This document shows positions 1 to 11,151 of a stretch of DNA of 64,000 nucleotides, piece by piece. The first letter of the stretch is position 1; every line of letters begins with the position of its first letter. The translations under genes and the position numbers were made by a program. Source of the stretch: Pectinophora gossypiella (Eukaryota > Arthropoda > Insecta > Lepidoptera > Gelechiidae). The stretch spans positions 12,131,840 to 12,195,839 of the forward strand of contig NC_065424.1 of the NCBI RefSeq assembly GCF_024362695.1, given 5' to 3'. Below the pieces are notes generated by a model. The model was not told where the DNA came from. It saw nothing but the letters and a program-made list of their open reading frames with translations, and made no database searches.

Positions 1-638
1 TGTCATCGCACAGACTAAAAATAATTAAAAAAGTAATGGCTGCGGCATCTTGAAACCAAGGCACGAGTATAGAAAAAAAAATAAAAAAGTATGACCATTT
101 ATCTCCTGCTCATAATTTTAATTTTTTCGTTACATAGTTCAAGGTATCGACAGTTATATAGAGCTAGAAAAGGAGTTAGGAGAGCGAGTTTTACCATAGA
201 CACAACAGCATCAAGATGGACGAACCTTAACCTAATAGAAGACATCTTTGTATTCTTCTTCTCAGCCCATTACCCATTTTATACATAATTTATTGAAAAA
301 AAAAACACTTTTTACGTAAATTATTATCTATTTTATGTACTTAATCGTATTATTACACATAAATGTAATATAACAAAAACATATTTTAGAACTCAAAGTG
401 AAGATCATAAAAGCTGGTTTCGGATTGTGCCCTTTCTCACATGATGAATGTATATTAACGTAAATAATGTTATGTGATATAAATCCACCTATTTGCGCAC
501 TACTCCGCAGTTTATTCAAGCATATATCCTCTAATTAAAGTTGCGTGGGAGAGATCGCTTTTAGCGAAAAGGCCAACTTTTCTTACCTTAGTATAAGTTT
601 TCCTGTAAATGTGGGTGCAATAGTATTATACTGAATTA
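1..638. other. no gene seen
   Basis: AT-rich sequence with only short, low-complexity reading frames on both strands. I recognise no exon, RNA gene or named repeat here. It is probably intron or 5' flank of the gene further right. Confidence 0.5.
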
Positions 639-930
639 TCGTGTGGGTTATGACGTGGATTACCAACCTCGTCAACCCTCTGGTGTCAGGGTAACTATAG
701 AGCCGCCAAAGGCCCCTGACATGGCTCATGTAACGACTACTAATTAACATCAGTAAGCAGTAACTGGGACCAACGGCTTAACGTACCTTCCGAAACACAG
801 TTCATCTTACTTTCGGACAATTAGGTGATCAGCCTGTAATGTCTTAACCAAACTAGGGATAATAAAGTGATTTTTGTCCCCAGCGGGATTCGAACTCGGG
901 ACCTCCGTGACCCCAACGCTCAACCACTGA
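639..930 (-). repeat. tRNA-headed SINE, near full length (family A)
   Basis: Read on the minus strand, the copy starts with a tRNA-like head (B-box-like GTTCGAATCC, here mutated), then the body with the motif GCACGTTAAGCCGTTGGTCC, and ends with the tail CCACCTCACAACCCACACGA. The same head, body and tail recur at 7338, 23226, 31665, 49053, 50731 and elsewhere. Several point differences suggest an old copy. Confidence 0.85.
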
Positions 931-1243
931 CATAATCCCTCAGTCTTTGATGATGATGTGCCCAGGACAAGCAGCTAAACGTGTTCTGTTTTCTAACCGC
1001 TCCCAAAACAGCATAGAAGTGAAATATTGGAATACATTTTTTTATTGTATTATACATCCCTCTGGGAGTGAACAAACTCTTGGGAATAGATTCGTGTGAC
1101 CACAATTTGCCACTTGATGGTAAGCAGATAATAAGCTTAAATTACTGTAGGAGTTTAGGGTGCACATAGCAAGGGTGTCGGGGTGCATTCACAAGTATGC
1201 ACCTAAAACATAACATAAGTTCACGACCATAACCCAGTTGGGG

Positions 1244-1562
1244 TTATAATTATGTGTACCTATATATGTATAGGCTGACGAGGAGCTTGTGGTACATCCA
1301 TCGCAAGATGAACTACCCTCACCTCACCGAGCTTTCAATTAGACCAACGCGATAGGTGAACCGTATCATCGTCTTCGACGAGCCAACTATGTTAGTGAAA
1401 ACTGCACTTGAGACAAATTAATAACTCATTGGTGCAAGTCCGGTACCAGGGTTCGAACCGGCGCTCCCCGATTGAGAAGCAAGACGGTGTACCACAGAAC
1501 CACCGATACTTTATAATTATGTGTACCTATATATGTATAGGCTGACGAGGAGCTTGTGGTAC
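1244..1562 (-). repeat. SINE (family C) inside a perfect 52-bp direct repeat
   Basis: The 52 bases at 1244-1295 are repeated exactly at 1511-1562. The 215 bases between them (1296-1510) read on the minus strand as a tRNA-like head (GGTTCGAACCCTGGTACC) followed by a short body. Fragments of the same family lie at 5702, 48170 and 48869. The direct repeat fits a target-site duplication of a SINE insertion, but is much longer than the usual 10-20 bp. No poly(A) tail is visible. A local segmental duplication is the alternative. Confidence 0.7.
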
Positions 1563-1612
1563 TTGAATGACATTGACAGGAGGGCGCTGGTGTGCACCAT
1601 CTCCATACAGTG

Positions 1613-1903
1613 GTGCTAATTCCTGCAGACGCCATCTAATTTTAGTTATACCTGTCATTTTCTTATCCGCTAAAAAGAAAGGCATAAAATTTATAGTCCA
1701 CACGTCAATTTTAAGCAGAAATTTAAAACAACCGTCAAACGGATTGCATACCAGCGAGATGCCTATTTTATTCGCCCAGGCTATTCATTCGTTTTAAAAT
1801 TAACTTGTTGACAACCATCCGTCCCTTTCCTTTTCGTCGGATAAGAAAATGACGGGTATAACTTATCATAAAATTAGGACATGTCTGCAGGAATCGGGAC
1901 CAA
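1613..1903. mobile_element. fold-back MITE with imperfect ~65-bp terminal inverted repeats
   Basis: The segment near 1613-1685 (with ATTCCTGCAGAC and GTCATTTTCTTATCCG) recurs as its reverse complement near 1830-1903 (CGGATAAGAAAATGAC, GTCTGCAGGAAT). The spacer has no coding potential. One arm of the same family is found again at about 52316-52400. This fits a non-autonomous DNA transposon. No transposase family can be assigned. Confidence 0.7.
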
Positions 1904-2377
1904 TTTCTATTAATACTTTATAAAACCAATCCAAAAAGTAAACTGTATAATTTGTAAAATGAATAATTTGGCTAAAAGGACTTGTTTCCTGGCCATAAAC
2001 ATTACAAAAAAAACAACTGTCAAAAATGACGTTTTCGAGCAATTCGAGGCACAAGAGCGTTGTCGATAGGTACCTATATTCTAATACTGAATCTCATAGG
2101 ATATTTTTTACTCTTCAAGATTACCATTTTATTTTTTTCCAATATAGTTACCGGAAGACATGACACCTTCAGATTTACAACCGTCAATTATTATAATAGA
2201 CTATCTTCTTTCCTGCTCTGAGGTCTTTCTCTATTCATTAACATTGATTTTAATGTAAATATATTCTCTTTCGTACAGACAGTCAGACTCACGCCAGTAA
2301 TTCGTTTTGGGGCAGACAGAGCCACATTTCACCAGTAGTAAATTATAGCCCTGCATTCTTGCGTTAGTATAGTCATA

Positions 2378-2450
2378 GAATTAAGTCGGGAATCGAACAC
2401 GGATCTCCAGATCGTGATCCTATTGCTCTAACCGACTCGAGATCGCAAAT
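2378..2450 (-). repeat. tRNA-like SINE head fragment
   Basis: On the minus strand the segment has A-box-like and B-box-like spacing with GTTCGATTCCCGACTTAA at its end. There is no clean cloverleaf and no intact acceptor stem. It is read as a decayed tRNA-derived SINE head rather than a tRNA gene. Confidence 0.5.
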
Positions 2451-2585
2451 TGGAGATATTCGAGATCTAGCCTAGTTTATAAAAAAAATGAAAAGTTAAG
2501 ATGGCTGAAAACGATGAAAACTGCTTGTTTTGATAGTGAGTAATTAAAACAAAATATTATTCTAAAGAAAATAAAAACCTTTATT

Positions 2586-2843
2586 GGAGGAGCTCGGTGG
2601 CGCAGCGGTAAACGCGCTTAGTCTGGAAGGCCGGATGGGTGACCGCAAAAAAATGTTTTCATCTCGAGCTCCTCCGTGCTTCGGAAGGCACGTTAAGCCG
2701 TTGGTCCCGGCTGCACTAGCAGTCGTTAATAACCATCAATCCGCATTGGGCCCGCGTGATGGTTTAAGGCCCGATCTCCCTATCCATCCATAGGGAAGGC
2801 CCGTGCCCCAGCAGTGGGGACGTTAATGGGCTGATGATAATGA
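2586..2843 (+). repeat. 5S-rRNA/tRNA-headed SINE (family S)
   Basis: It begins with GAGCTCGGTGGCGCAGCGGT, resembling a pol III A box, and carries GGATGGGTGACCGC, the 3' internal signature of 5S rRNA. The body TCCGTGCTTCGGAAGGCACG is the one shared with the tRNA-headed SINEs. The tail has CATAGGGAAGGCCCGTGCCC and ends in a GATGATAATGA repeat. The 5S part is shortened compared with the copy at 21055. Confidence 0.85.
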
Positions 2844-3159
2844 CGACAAATCTTAGACAATCAGCATAATCAAAACAAAAAGTACCTACAACTCAAGGAG
2901 ATTCGCCCAATCCCGTCACTCTCGAATGGGATCGCGTCATATTAGGTTTCGGGATTGATCCCGAAAAATTAGACGAGATCCCGCGAGATCGGGATAGCAT
3001 TCCCTATACTAGCCGTCTAGGTTCTCCGCCACATAGCACGAATCCCAGAAGAATAAAAAAATATAAAAAAACAAACCTGTATTCAAAACCTTAATCAAAA
3101 CTTTTAATTTAATGCATCCTCCTCTTAATAAGTTTTTGTTAGTCGCTACCGAACTGTGT

Positions 3160-3245
3160 TACGTGAGGGCCGGGTAACTCAGTGGTCGTGGCCCGTGCCG
3201 CGCCCGGTCACGATTCGATCCCGGGCGTGGTAATGGTCTTTACAC
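3160..3245 (+). repeat. tRNA-like SINE head fragment (family D)
   Basis: The segment has GGGTAACTCAGTGGTCGTGG, like a tRNA A box, and GATTCGATCCCGGGC, like a B box. A related copy in opposite orientation lies at 5945-6025. The variable arm and acceptor stem do not pair, so it is not called a functional tRNA. Confidence 0.55.
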
Positions 3246-3341
3246 ATTTATTATATTAAAAGAGAACGCTTGCCTCGCCTGATTGGTAATGGCGCAATTA
3301 GTGAGTGGGTTAACGGCCTGTATGGTTGAGCTCGCTAATCT

Positions 3342-3556
3342 AGAAATAAAAGCCAGTTTAAAATGATCAAAAATCAATCCAATTTTACTTTTCGACTTAT
3401 TTTCAAATTTTATTTATGATTTAAGTAACAATAAGTACGTCGTTTGACAGCTTTTATTGATGACGTCACAGGACAGTATTCCCATACAAACTCCAAAGAA
3501 GACTTTCGTTTTGACGTTTCGTAAAAAGTATCTCATTTGACTAGGTTGTCAAGTAG
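3342..3556 (-). mobile_element. MITE carrying a TGACGTCA palindrome (family M2)
   Basis: This is a reverse-orientation relative of the elements at 4643-4911 and 63568-63832. Shared landmarks are TTGATGACGTCACAGGACAG and GACTAGGTTGTC at the end. It is non-coding. Copies in both orientations and of similar length point to a non-autonomous DNA transposon. Confidence 0.7.
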
Positions 3557-4089
3557 TCTATGCATCTGTGCGGCTTAGACCCGGCGCGGTTCCAATTTGC
3601 ACGGCACATCGATCGACACCAGTGCACAGCGGATGACATCATAAATAAATTCGAATATTACAAAATACTTACCGATGAAACGATAACAGTTGGCTATTTT
3701 CTTTCCTTCCTGAATGTGAGCTGCAGCTCCAAACTAATATAAACCAGACAATATAATCCAAAAATGGTTAGATACTTACCTATCAGAGACAGAGTCTCCT
3801 TTCATCAAGAAGAAGATAATTGCATCCTACAAAAAGAAATCTTGTAAAAAAAAAATATCGACATTAATTGTAAGTAAATTTAATTTTATCGACATATTAC
3901 TAAAGTGAAACCCAACACTAGGCAATGAAAAACTTGTGACAACCTACGAAATTACGAAACAATTTTTGTATATGCGTCTTTGTCTAACATTACGCCAGTT
4001 CCGTAAGATAAAGTAGAGCAGAATTATAGAGTTCTGTTGCTATTTTAGCCTTCCTTCTATGCTTTAGTTATTGTTCTGAGAGTTTATAA

Positions 4090-4291
4090 CTAGTCAAATC
4101 AGTTGCTTTTTACTAAACGTCAAAACACGAAATTAAAAATGTCGCTTTTCGCCGGAATTTGTAGGAAAATGCAACCTGTGACATCATAGAGAAACGTGAC
4201 AAGATGTCGCACTTTTTACATTTTTCTTTATTAAAATTGAAATAATTTTATTAAAAAATAAACGGTTTTTGTCACCTTTAGATCTGTCTTT
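4090..4291 (+). mobile_element. diverged MITE related to family M2 (subfamily M2b)
   Basis: The start GTCAAATCAGTTGCTTTTTA and CTAAACGTCAAAACACG match the elements at 8982, 32522 and 53076, read in either orientation. The palindrome is decayed to TGTGACATCATAGAG. Confidence 0.6.
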
Positions 4292-4400
4292 AGATAGATA
4301 GATAGATAAAATACTTTATTGAGCACAATGGACACAAAATACAGAGATAATTACAACATAATACAGAAAATCACAACAGGCGGCCTTATTGTTCATGCAA
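4292..4400 (-). repeat. LINE 3' end with (TATC)n tail
   Basis: On the minus strand the segment runs through a CAATAAAG polyadenylation-like motif into a short TATC repeat tail. A second copy with the same junction is at 29941-30062. The shape fits the 3' terminus of a 5'-truncated non-LTR retrotransposon. No coding part remains. Confidence 0.65.
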
Positions 4401-4642
4401 TAATAAGTAAGTAAGTAAGTAATTAGTAAGTAAGTTTTATTTAGTAAGTAATTAAAGTCTTTGACCTAGGAAACTAATTCTCTACATCCTTAAAGTCGTT
4501 GACTGGAGATCGTAAACGCGTGGTCATAGGCCATAGGTCGTAAATGTGCGGTCGAGAGTCAGTCGTGCCCGCATTGGCACGTGCCTGTTTACGCACACAT
4601 ACATAACCTCACGCCTATTTCCGACCGAGCAGAGATTATGGA

Positions 4643-4911
4643 ATAGGCTACTTCACAACCTAGTCAAATGAGATACTTTTCACGAAACGGCAAAACGAAA
4701 GTTTTCTCCGGAGTTTGTATGGAAATAATGTCCTGTGACGTCATCAATAAAAGCGGTCAAACATCGTACTGATTGTTACTTAATTCATAAATAAAATTCC
4801 AAAATAAGTCGAAAACTAAAATGAGATTGATTTTTGATCATCTTAGACTGGCTTTTATTTCCAGATTATCATTTTATAATTTATCTCTGATCCAGACAAA
4901 TACCCTATTGC
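4643..4911 (+). mobile_element. MITE family M2, full length
   Basis: It runs from ATAGGCTACTTCACAACCTA to ATACCCTATTG. It contains CCTGTGACGTCATCAATAAA. The ends are weakly inverted (ATAGGCTA against ATAGGGTA). A close copy is at 63568-63832 and a reversed one at 3342-3556. Confidence 0.75.
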
Positions 4912-5035
4912 ATTTGCTTCGATCCTGAAACACTTTTCTTACGTAGGACGTACTAAACCTTTTCTAAGGACATCTCCAATTTGGTAAAAATACGTCCTTC
5001 TAGGTCTTCCTCTGGGTCCTGGGTTTCTAGCCCAA

Positions 5036-5135
5036 ATACCTCCACCTACCCGCAGTGGAGCAGCGTGGTGGAGAATCCCCCATACCCCCTCCGGTTGATT
5101 GACGAGATGCCCAGCAATGGGATGTATATGGGCTG
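5036..5135 (+). repeat. SINE tail fragment (family B)
   Basis: It matches the 3' tail of the SINE at 22703: CCGCAGTGGAGCAGCGTGGT, then CCTCCGGTTGATTGA, then TGGGATGTATATGGGCTG. Head and body are missing. Confidence 0.75.
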
Positions 5136-5287
5136 TTGATGAAATCAAAACACAAACAAAATATAGAAACAAAACATACAAACAAAATATACAAACAAAT
5201 CATACAAACATTTAGCAACAGTACAAATGGGCGACCTTATTGCTCTAAAGCAGAGATGATTTATTTTATTAATTGCTGACTTGTTTA

Positions 5288-5640
5288 TGAGCCGTGGTAA
5301 CCTAGTTGGTAGAACGCTTGCTTCTCACTTTGAGTTAGCTAGTTCAAATCCAGCAAAGGCCTAATCCAACGATTGTTGAATTTGTTTTCGAATTCATGTT
5401 TGGATCATAAATGATTATCATGTATGCTCAGCGGTGAAAGAAAACATCGTGAGGAAAGCCACATTCCCAAGAAGAGCATTTTTCGGAGATATATGACCTA
5501 ACTTGTATTAGGCAGGTTTTCCCTTCGCGGGTTAGAAGATCAGACAGGCAGACGCTTCTGTAAATAACCGGACCTGTCAAATCTTCAGGTTAGATAAGCG
5601 GACCCTGTGAAAAACGGGATAATGCTAGGAAGATGATGCC
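5288..5640 (+). repeat. tRNA-headed SINE (family E), full length
   Basis: The head has GTAACCTAGTTGGTAGAACG, and a degenerate B box (GTTCAAATCC). The body has GCTCAGCGGTGAAAGAAAAC and TTCCCTTCGCGGGTTAGAAG. The 3' end is GATAATGCTAGGAAGATGAT. A younger copy lies at 16843-17192, and a tail fragment in opposite orientation at about 63073-63153. Confidence 0.85.
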
Positions 5641-5701
5641 AATTTATGTTTCTTTTTTATAATTATAACAAACAATAATACAAGCTCATTTTACCCAATT
5701 G

Positions 5702-5800
5702 GGGTAGTGGATGACAAGATGAACTAAGTACCCACACCTTACCGAGCCTCCTGTTAGACCAACGCCATCACGGAAGTGGTGAGCTATATAATCCGTCAAA
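5702..5800 (-). repeat. SINE fragment (family C)
   Basis: It matches the body of the element at 1296-1510 (AGATGAACTA, ACCTTACCGAGCC, TTAGACCAACGCC). The tRNA-like head is absent. A GT repeat follows directly. Confidence 0.6.
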
Positions 5801-5803
5801 TAA

Positions 5804-5805
<2 letters not shown>

Positions 5806-5860
<55 letters not shown>

Positions 5861-5880
5861 AATATAATGTGTGTAATGTG
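5806..5880. repeat. (GT)n microsatellite
   Basis: About 25 GT units with a few interruptions. The long Cys-Val reading frame across it is an artefact of the dinucleotide repeat. Confidence 0.95.
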
Positions 5881-5944
5881 TGTGTGGTATGTGGCGTCTA
5901 TAATGGAAAAAAATGCAATTTTTCACTTTATTACCTTCACGAGC

Positions 5945-6025
5945 AATTACCCGCGACCGGGGTCGAATCGTGACCGGCCGGCACGGGCCGCGACCACTGA
6001 GTTACTCACCCTACCCGGCACGTAA
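5945..6025 (-). repeat. tRNA-like SINE head fragment (family D)
   Basis: This is the reverse-orientation relative of 3160-3245, with GAGTAACTCAGTGGTCGCGG and GATTCGACCCCGG on the minus strand. Confidence 0.55.
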
Positions 6026-6127
6026 TACGGTGATAAGTAAATTATATTAACTTGGAAGATTCACAAAGTTACTCGTATGTAAATATGTAAAAGAAACTTT
6101 ATTACCTAACCTTTAGGCAGATAAGAC

Positions 6128-6369
6128 CAGTGCCGTGTTTATCAAAACTTACAAGTCTTACAAGTTCACAAGCTACAAGTTAACGAGTACATGTAAATTA
6201 CGTTTAACAAAAAAAAGTAGAGGAATTGTAAAATATACTTGTGAAATAAATATTGACACTTGTAACGTGTAATTTACATGTGTAGTTTTGATAAATACAT
6301 TCTTGTAATAAATGAAATTTTTTGCAAGGACTTGTAATAAGCTTGTGAGTTTTGATAAACAAGACACTG
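6128..6369. mobile_element. MITE with ~28-bp terminal inverted repeats
   Basis: The left end CAGTGCCGTGTTTATCAAAA and the right end, read in reverse, CAGTGTCTTGTTTATCAAAA, differ at two positions. The spacer is AT-rich and non-coding. No clear target duplication is seen. A hAT-like origin is possible from the CAGTG ends but not shown. Confidence 0.75.
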
Positions 6370-6478
6370 ACCAGAGTACAAGAAAGAACAATTTGAAAAA
6401 GAAAACCAGCCAGTTATCCTATTAAAGAGTTTAAACCCGCCGGGAACCGCACTTCACTGCTTGCGATGGATGTACCTA

Positions 6479-6620
6479 CAGTCATGAACAATATCATGTA
6501 CCCACTTTAGGACTCTGTCGCACTAACATATTTGACGTTTAGTGAGACTTACAGTTCAATTTGTCAAAAAAGTTAAAGTGACATGGTACCAAAGTGTATA
6601 CATATTAATGCTCGTGACCG
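6479..6620. mobile_element. 142-bp TA-flanked MITE (family T), copy 1
   Basis: The element starts CAGTCATGAAC, ends GCTCGTGACCG, and is flanked by TA on both sides (6477-6478, 6621-6622). The ends form an imperfect inverted repeat. The TA duplication fits a Tc1/mariner-type transposase. Five more copies lie at 20728, 26566, 27812, 48021 and 51560, all in the same orientation. Confidence 0.85.
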
Positions 6621-6714
6621 TACCTCGGACTAGCCCAATAGGGTAGTTTCGAACTAGTCAAAACAGTTACTTTTTCCTAAACGTCAAAGAGCGGCGAATA
6701 AGATTATAATATTT

Positions 6715-7062
6715 TTGACGTGACTTATTGTAGATTTGCCGCAGATGGCATTAACTACTTGGTCGGACAAATGGGTAGCGCTGAAGGCTCTCACCCGGTA
6801 CAACGTTTAAGACAACAGGCCTGAGGGTGCCCAATTGGGCGCGAACCTCAGCTCAGGGCGTCGTCTGAGAGGAAAAATATTCGAAAGAATTAATCGACCC
6901 TAGTGGGTTACGATAAGCTCTGATTGAGGGAAATCGTCGACCATGCCGGCGGGGTCGGTATCGGGGTCCTGAAGTGTTCGGTGTCGCGAGCTGATTAGCT
7001 GCCTCTATGGCTAGAGTAATCGGGTCGTCGGGAAAAGGGCGAAGAATTGCCGTTCTATGTAT
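6715..7062 (+). repeat. interspersed repeat (family R)
   Basis: Landmarks are TTGCCGCAGATGGCATTAAC, GGTGCCCAATTGGGCGCGAA and GGCTAGAGTAATCGGGTCGT. Parts recur at 29655-29870 (same strand), 42440-42560 and 51790-52310 (opposite strand). It is non-coding and the parent element is not identified. Confidence 0.65.
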
Positions 7063-7337
7063 ACTTAGCATTATTCTTTATTCTGCCACAGCCACAATGT
7101 TTAAACTTACATACTTTTAGACGAAAAAAAGGCAGGCTACATTAAACAATCCTTTCCTAAACCATTTACCTTTTATTTTTGACGTCTAACCCGCGTGGAC
7201 TGAGGTAATCACTGGAGGGGCGTGGTCGCGTGATGGATGCGTGCGCGCAGGATTGAATGTCGCGCGCTAGAGTGGCGCGGGGCGATGCAGGCTCTGGTTT
7301 TATACGAGGATAGAGAAGTTTCGGTTTTGGACCTTTT

Positions 7338-7582
7338 GAGCCGCCAAAGGCTCCTGACTCGTGTAACGACTTACATCAGTAAATCGTAACCGGAACCAAC
7401 GGCTAAACGTGCCTTCCGAAGCACGGATCATCTTACTTTCGGACAAATCAGCCTGTAACGTCCTAACCAAACTAGGGATCACAAAATCAGTAAGTGATTT
7501 TTGTGATATGGTCCCTCCGGGATTCGAACCCGGGGCCTTCGGATAGTGAGTCCAACGCTCAACTACTGGAGCACGGAGGCCG
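7338..7582 (-). repeat. tRNA-headed SINE (family A)
   Basis: The minus-strand head is CGGCCTCCGTGCTCCAGTAG with B box GGTTCGAATCCC. The body follows. The far tail beyond GGCGGCTCA is missing, so the copy is truncated at its 3' end. Confidence 0.85.
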
Positions 7583-7599
7583 ACTACTTAAAGACGAAA

Positions 7600-7690
7600 G
7601 TCGACTAAAGTAAGACCCAGAGGGGGTGAGGTAGGCGCCCTGTACGAATTGGTGCGGGCGGAGTGTTACCGTTCTACACGTATTGATCTT
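7600..7690 (+). repeat. interspersed repeat (GACCCAGAGGGGGTGAGG)
   Basis: The motif AGACCCAGAGGGGGTGAGGT, followed by TACGAATTGGTGCGGG and AGTGTTACCGTTCTA, recurs near 21920, 41250 and (reversed) 50210. It is a fragment of an unidentified element. Confidence 0.6.
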
Positions 7691-7699
7691 TATTCTATG

Positions 7700-8981
7700 C
7701 CACAACTCTAATCCTTCCAACTCCTGAACATTTACCTTCCACCGCATACGACTCAAATCTTTAACTACAAACTCTATTTTCCTTTACATAAAGATGTTTC
7801 AACTGCAGACATAATTTTGTTCTATTTAAACTTGTTACTCGAAACGTCCAGAAATGAATTGGATTTTAACGCAAGTGGTAATGAAGGTGGAAAAACGATT
7901 ATTTAAGTTTACACGAGACATACTGAAGTCTGCAGCCTTCGTGAGCAATAATATATTTAATTGAAAACTCTTTTGTTGAATTTAGTGTACAAAACTTAAT
8001 TTTATTTTTATATAAAAACTCTTTGCATAGCATCCTTTACTTACCATAAGCACAAAAAAGACAGCTAATTTTAAAACTTAAAATTATATAAGTAATTACA
8101 TATAAACACCAATGAGATAAAATAAATATGCAATCATAGCGCCCTCGGATCATGACAAAGTTTGTATATTTCTGACGGTCTGGCATCATTTAAATTAGTA
8201 ACATTTTAAAAAAAATCCTAATATTTGATAAGTAAAATACATACTTATAAAATTAAATAATTAGACAATGATTGACACGATCAAAAAAAAACACAAGTCA
8301 AACAAAAGGACCACCCAATCCATTTTCAAATTTCGCTCCAATTTAAAAACAAACCGTAGGTACCAATATTGCCAGTAAACTCCAGTGAGTTTAATAGCGT
8401 CAGAAAAAAGTAAAAACTAAACACTGGCAGTCAAAAATTAAAAAAACAGTTAAATTAAAAAGTAAAGAAAAAAGCAATGGAATGTTGAAACGAACGCTAC
8501 CAACTTTAAAATACGCGTATCGCTAAAATGAAACTAAAATCAACACTACTTTTTACGTTACAAAATTCAATTTTCTTTATACAAACCTTTTGAACTTAAG
8601 TCGTTTCTTAATAAAAGAACAATTATTGACTTCCGTTTTGCGTGAAAGGTGTATTACGAATTTTGACTTTAGAATGTAAGTCACTAGGTTTGTATTAGAT
8701 CGTTAAAGAGTTAAGAGTTAATTTTCGTTTACGCATTTTTAGTAGCTGATGAGTTAGGTTGAAATATTAGTTGTAGAACATAATTTTAAAATTGCTCTCG
8801 TAAATAGATTACCTCCTTCGGTATTCGAAATTCGGATACACGCAGGTAAGTATACCTTAAAATATTAATTTTGTCCGGATTTCCTAATCAAATTCAAGAT
8901 TTTTTGAAGAAAGGCAGGTCAAGGGTGGTTTTGATGAGAATGGAAGAAGCGAAATGGTGTTTCATGATTGGGCCGTGTACT
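7700..8981. other. no gene seen
   Basis: AT-rich sequence without a convincing exon, RNA gene or known repeat. Reading frames are below 70 codons and low in complexity. Confidence 0.5.
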
Positions 8982-9180
8982 AGGTTCAAGATAAATTATG
9001 AAATTCTGTTTACTAAATAAAGACAGATCTAAAACTAACAAAAATCATTTTCTTTTTTCTATTTAACTTATTTATGAATTTTAATGACGTCACGGTGTGC
9101 TTTTTCGTATAAATTCCATAGTAATTTCGTGTTTTGACGTTTAGTAAAAAGTCACTGATTTGACCAGTTGGATACTAGCC
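8982..9180 (-). mobile_element. MITE (subfamily M2b)
   Basis: It contains TTAATGACGTCACGGTGTGC and GTGTTTTGACGTTTAGTAAA. It is closely related to 32522-32755, and in reverse to 53076-53300. Confidence 0.7.
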
Positions 9181-9340
9181 TAATAGTAGTAAGTAAGTGG
9201 ATTTTCGTGGTGTCTGTCTGTACCAACGCGAAATAGCTGGACTTTAATGCCTGAAACAAAATAGTTATATTTAAATAAAAAATGTGACTGACTACACATG
9301 TATATAGTAACAATACTGCTTAGAGATTAATTAACAAATC

Positions 9341-9530
9341 TCGTGTGGGTTGTGAGAACAATGATCGACCTCATCAACCCGGTGGTTATGAGCATTAAGG
9401 CCCCTGACATGGCTCATGTACCGACTACAAACTTAACGTGCCCTCTGAAGTACGGATCATCTCACTTTCGGACAATCAGGTGATCTACACGCAATATCCT
9501 GAACAAACTAGGGATCACAAATTACAATAT
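9341..9530 (-). repeat. tRNA-headed SINE (family A), head missing
   Basis: Tail and body only. It stops at the conserved GGGATCACAAA segment before the tRNA-like head. Internal deletions are present. Confidence 0.75.
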
Positions 9531-11032
9531 TTCATACATAGGTACATACATAAATTCACGCTAATTTCCCACCGGGGTAAGCAGAGAATATGGAATTCCA
9601 TTTGCATCTATCCTAGCATGCTTTCTTCACCTCTTTTTACAGAAGAATACAGGTTGTGAGAAGCTGCAGTAGTTTTAGGCGGATGAGACGTTCGTTATGT
9701 AAAAATTGACGATTCAAAGTGTAACTGTGTTACCTACTGAATAAAGATATTTTTGAATTTGAATTTGAATTTCTTCTGTTCTACATTGTTAGGACGAAAA
9801 TACTTCTTATTAACTAATGACTGCCCAACCCACAAGGATTAAGGGCGTTTATTTACGCAGGTACGTGTATAAATCCTAATTCGGCGTGACCACAGTCACG
9901 ACTTTCCCGGATTTCGTCGTAACACTATAGTTTAGCCGACAGTCTGCGCGAACGCATAATGGTCGACCTTTTTCCAAAGAATTCACTAATAAAAACATAC
10001 CGCGCCTCTAATTTGTGTTTGTCCTAATTATAAGCTTTGTTGTACGTCCGAGAGACGGATTTTTGAAGGGTTTTAGTTAATATTTTAGTTGAGAACACAG
10101 ATTTTGGGGTTTGGACGCTAATTTTTAAATTATTGTGTGTGGATTAAGTGTGTTATTAAAGGTACGGCGCCTTTGTTTAATGCAATAACAATATGGCGTT
10201 TTGATATTTCTTTAGTATGTTTTAAGTGACATATTACAGGGTCTAAGAGGTTTAGGGGAGGAAACTTCAATCACCTAATTGTCTACTTGATAGTTGTAAC
10301 AATAAAATATGAAATATGTCGGATATATGGTAGTTTTTCATTTAACGATAATTATCCAATAGTTTTCTTTTTTTAAAAGATAATTTTTAAAAAGTTTATT
10401 TTTACAAAATAAAAATGCGTTTTTTATCTGTGTATTACAAAATCCGAAACACGGGCGGCCATGATTGAGCTTCGTATGACGTCATATTTCACAAAATAAA
10501 CAAAAGCTATCTGTCAGGTTTCAGGTTATACTGTTTGACAGTTTCTTTGTTGAAATGTGACGTCACTGGGCGTAATCACGTGACCAACCGTTTTCGCGCG
10601 AAATTTAAAATAATTGGAGAATAATATGTTTTATTCTATTATATAAAGCTTTTTCGAGAAAATAAAATATTTTTTCTACTCCTCTACTTTAATCTGGCAT
10701 TTAAATAACCAAAAAGTCTAATATAAGTACATACATAATTAAACTCTTTGAAAAAGTGTACGCTCTATGGCCTATAAAAGCATTGTTTAGAAAGTGTAAC
10801 TGTACTATAATGTCGCCAAAAAAGCATTGTTGTTGTTTTTTTTTTTGACCTGGAAACTGGCACCTTTACTTTGTTTGGTGCCATAGATATACTATAAAAA
10901 AAAAGTATACATTTGCCGCCATTTTCCCGCGCGTTGGAAAATAAATTGGAAAATTTTTGTGTTTCGTTTCAAAACACTAAAAAGTATAAAATAAAAAGGA
11001 AAAATGACGTCGTCGTAGAAAAAGTATTGTAT
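9531..11032. other. no gene seen; one short repeat
   Basis: A fragment at 9535-9620 (CCCACCGGGGTAAGCAGAGA) also occurs near 13340, 15660, 24070 and 42240. The rest is AT-rich. It holds two TGACGTCA-like motifs near 10478 and 10558 and no coding exon I can support. Confidence 0.45.
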
Positions 11033-11151
11033 GCAACGTTGTATAACTAGGTCAAAAAATGCTCGTGGCGTCTCTTATTGCGATGTTCGCCAAGGCTCAC
11101 ATCGCAACTCACGCCACTCGCATTTTTTGACCCTTCTTATACAACTGTTGC
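11033..11151. other. long imperfect hairpin (about 53-bp stem)
   Basis: The arm 11033-11086 pairs with 11099-11151 around a 12-nt loop. Shared parts are GGTCAAAAAATGC and TTGCGATGT. A few mismatches and small bulges occur. It could be a tiny fold-back MITE or a hairpin RNA precursor. No second copy was noticed in the window. Confidence 0.65.

Noticed and set aside
5807..6025. Cys-Val-rich frame
   Set aside because: Translation of the GT microsatellite.
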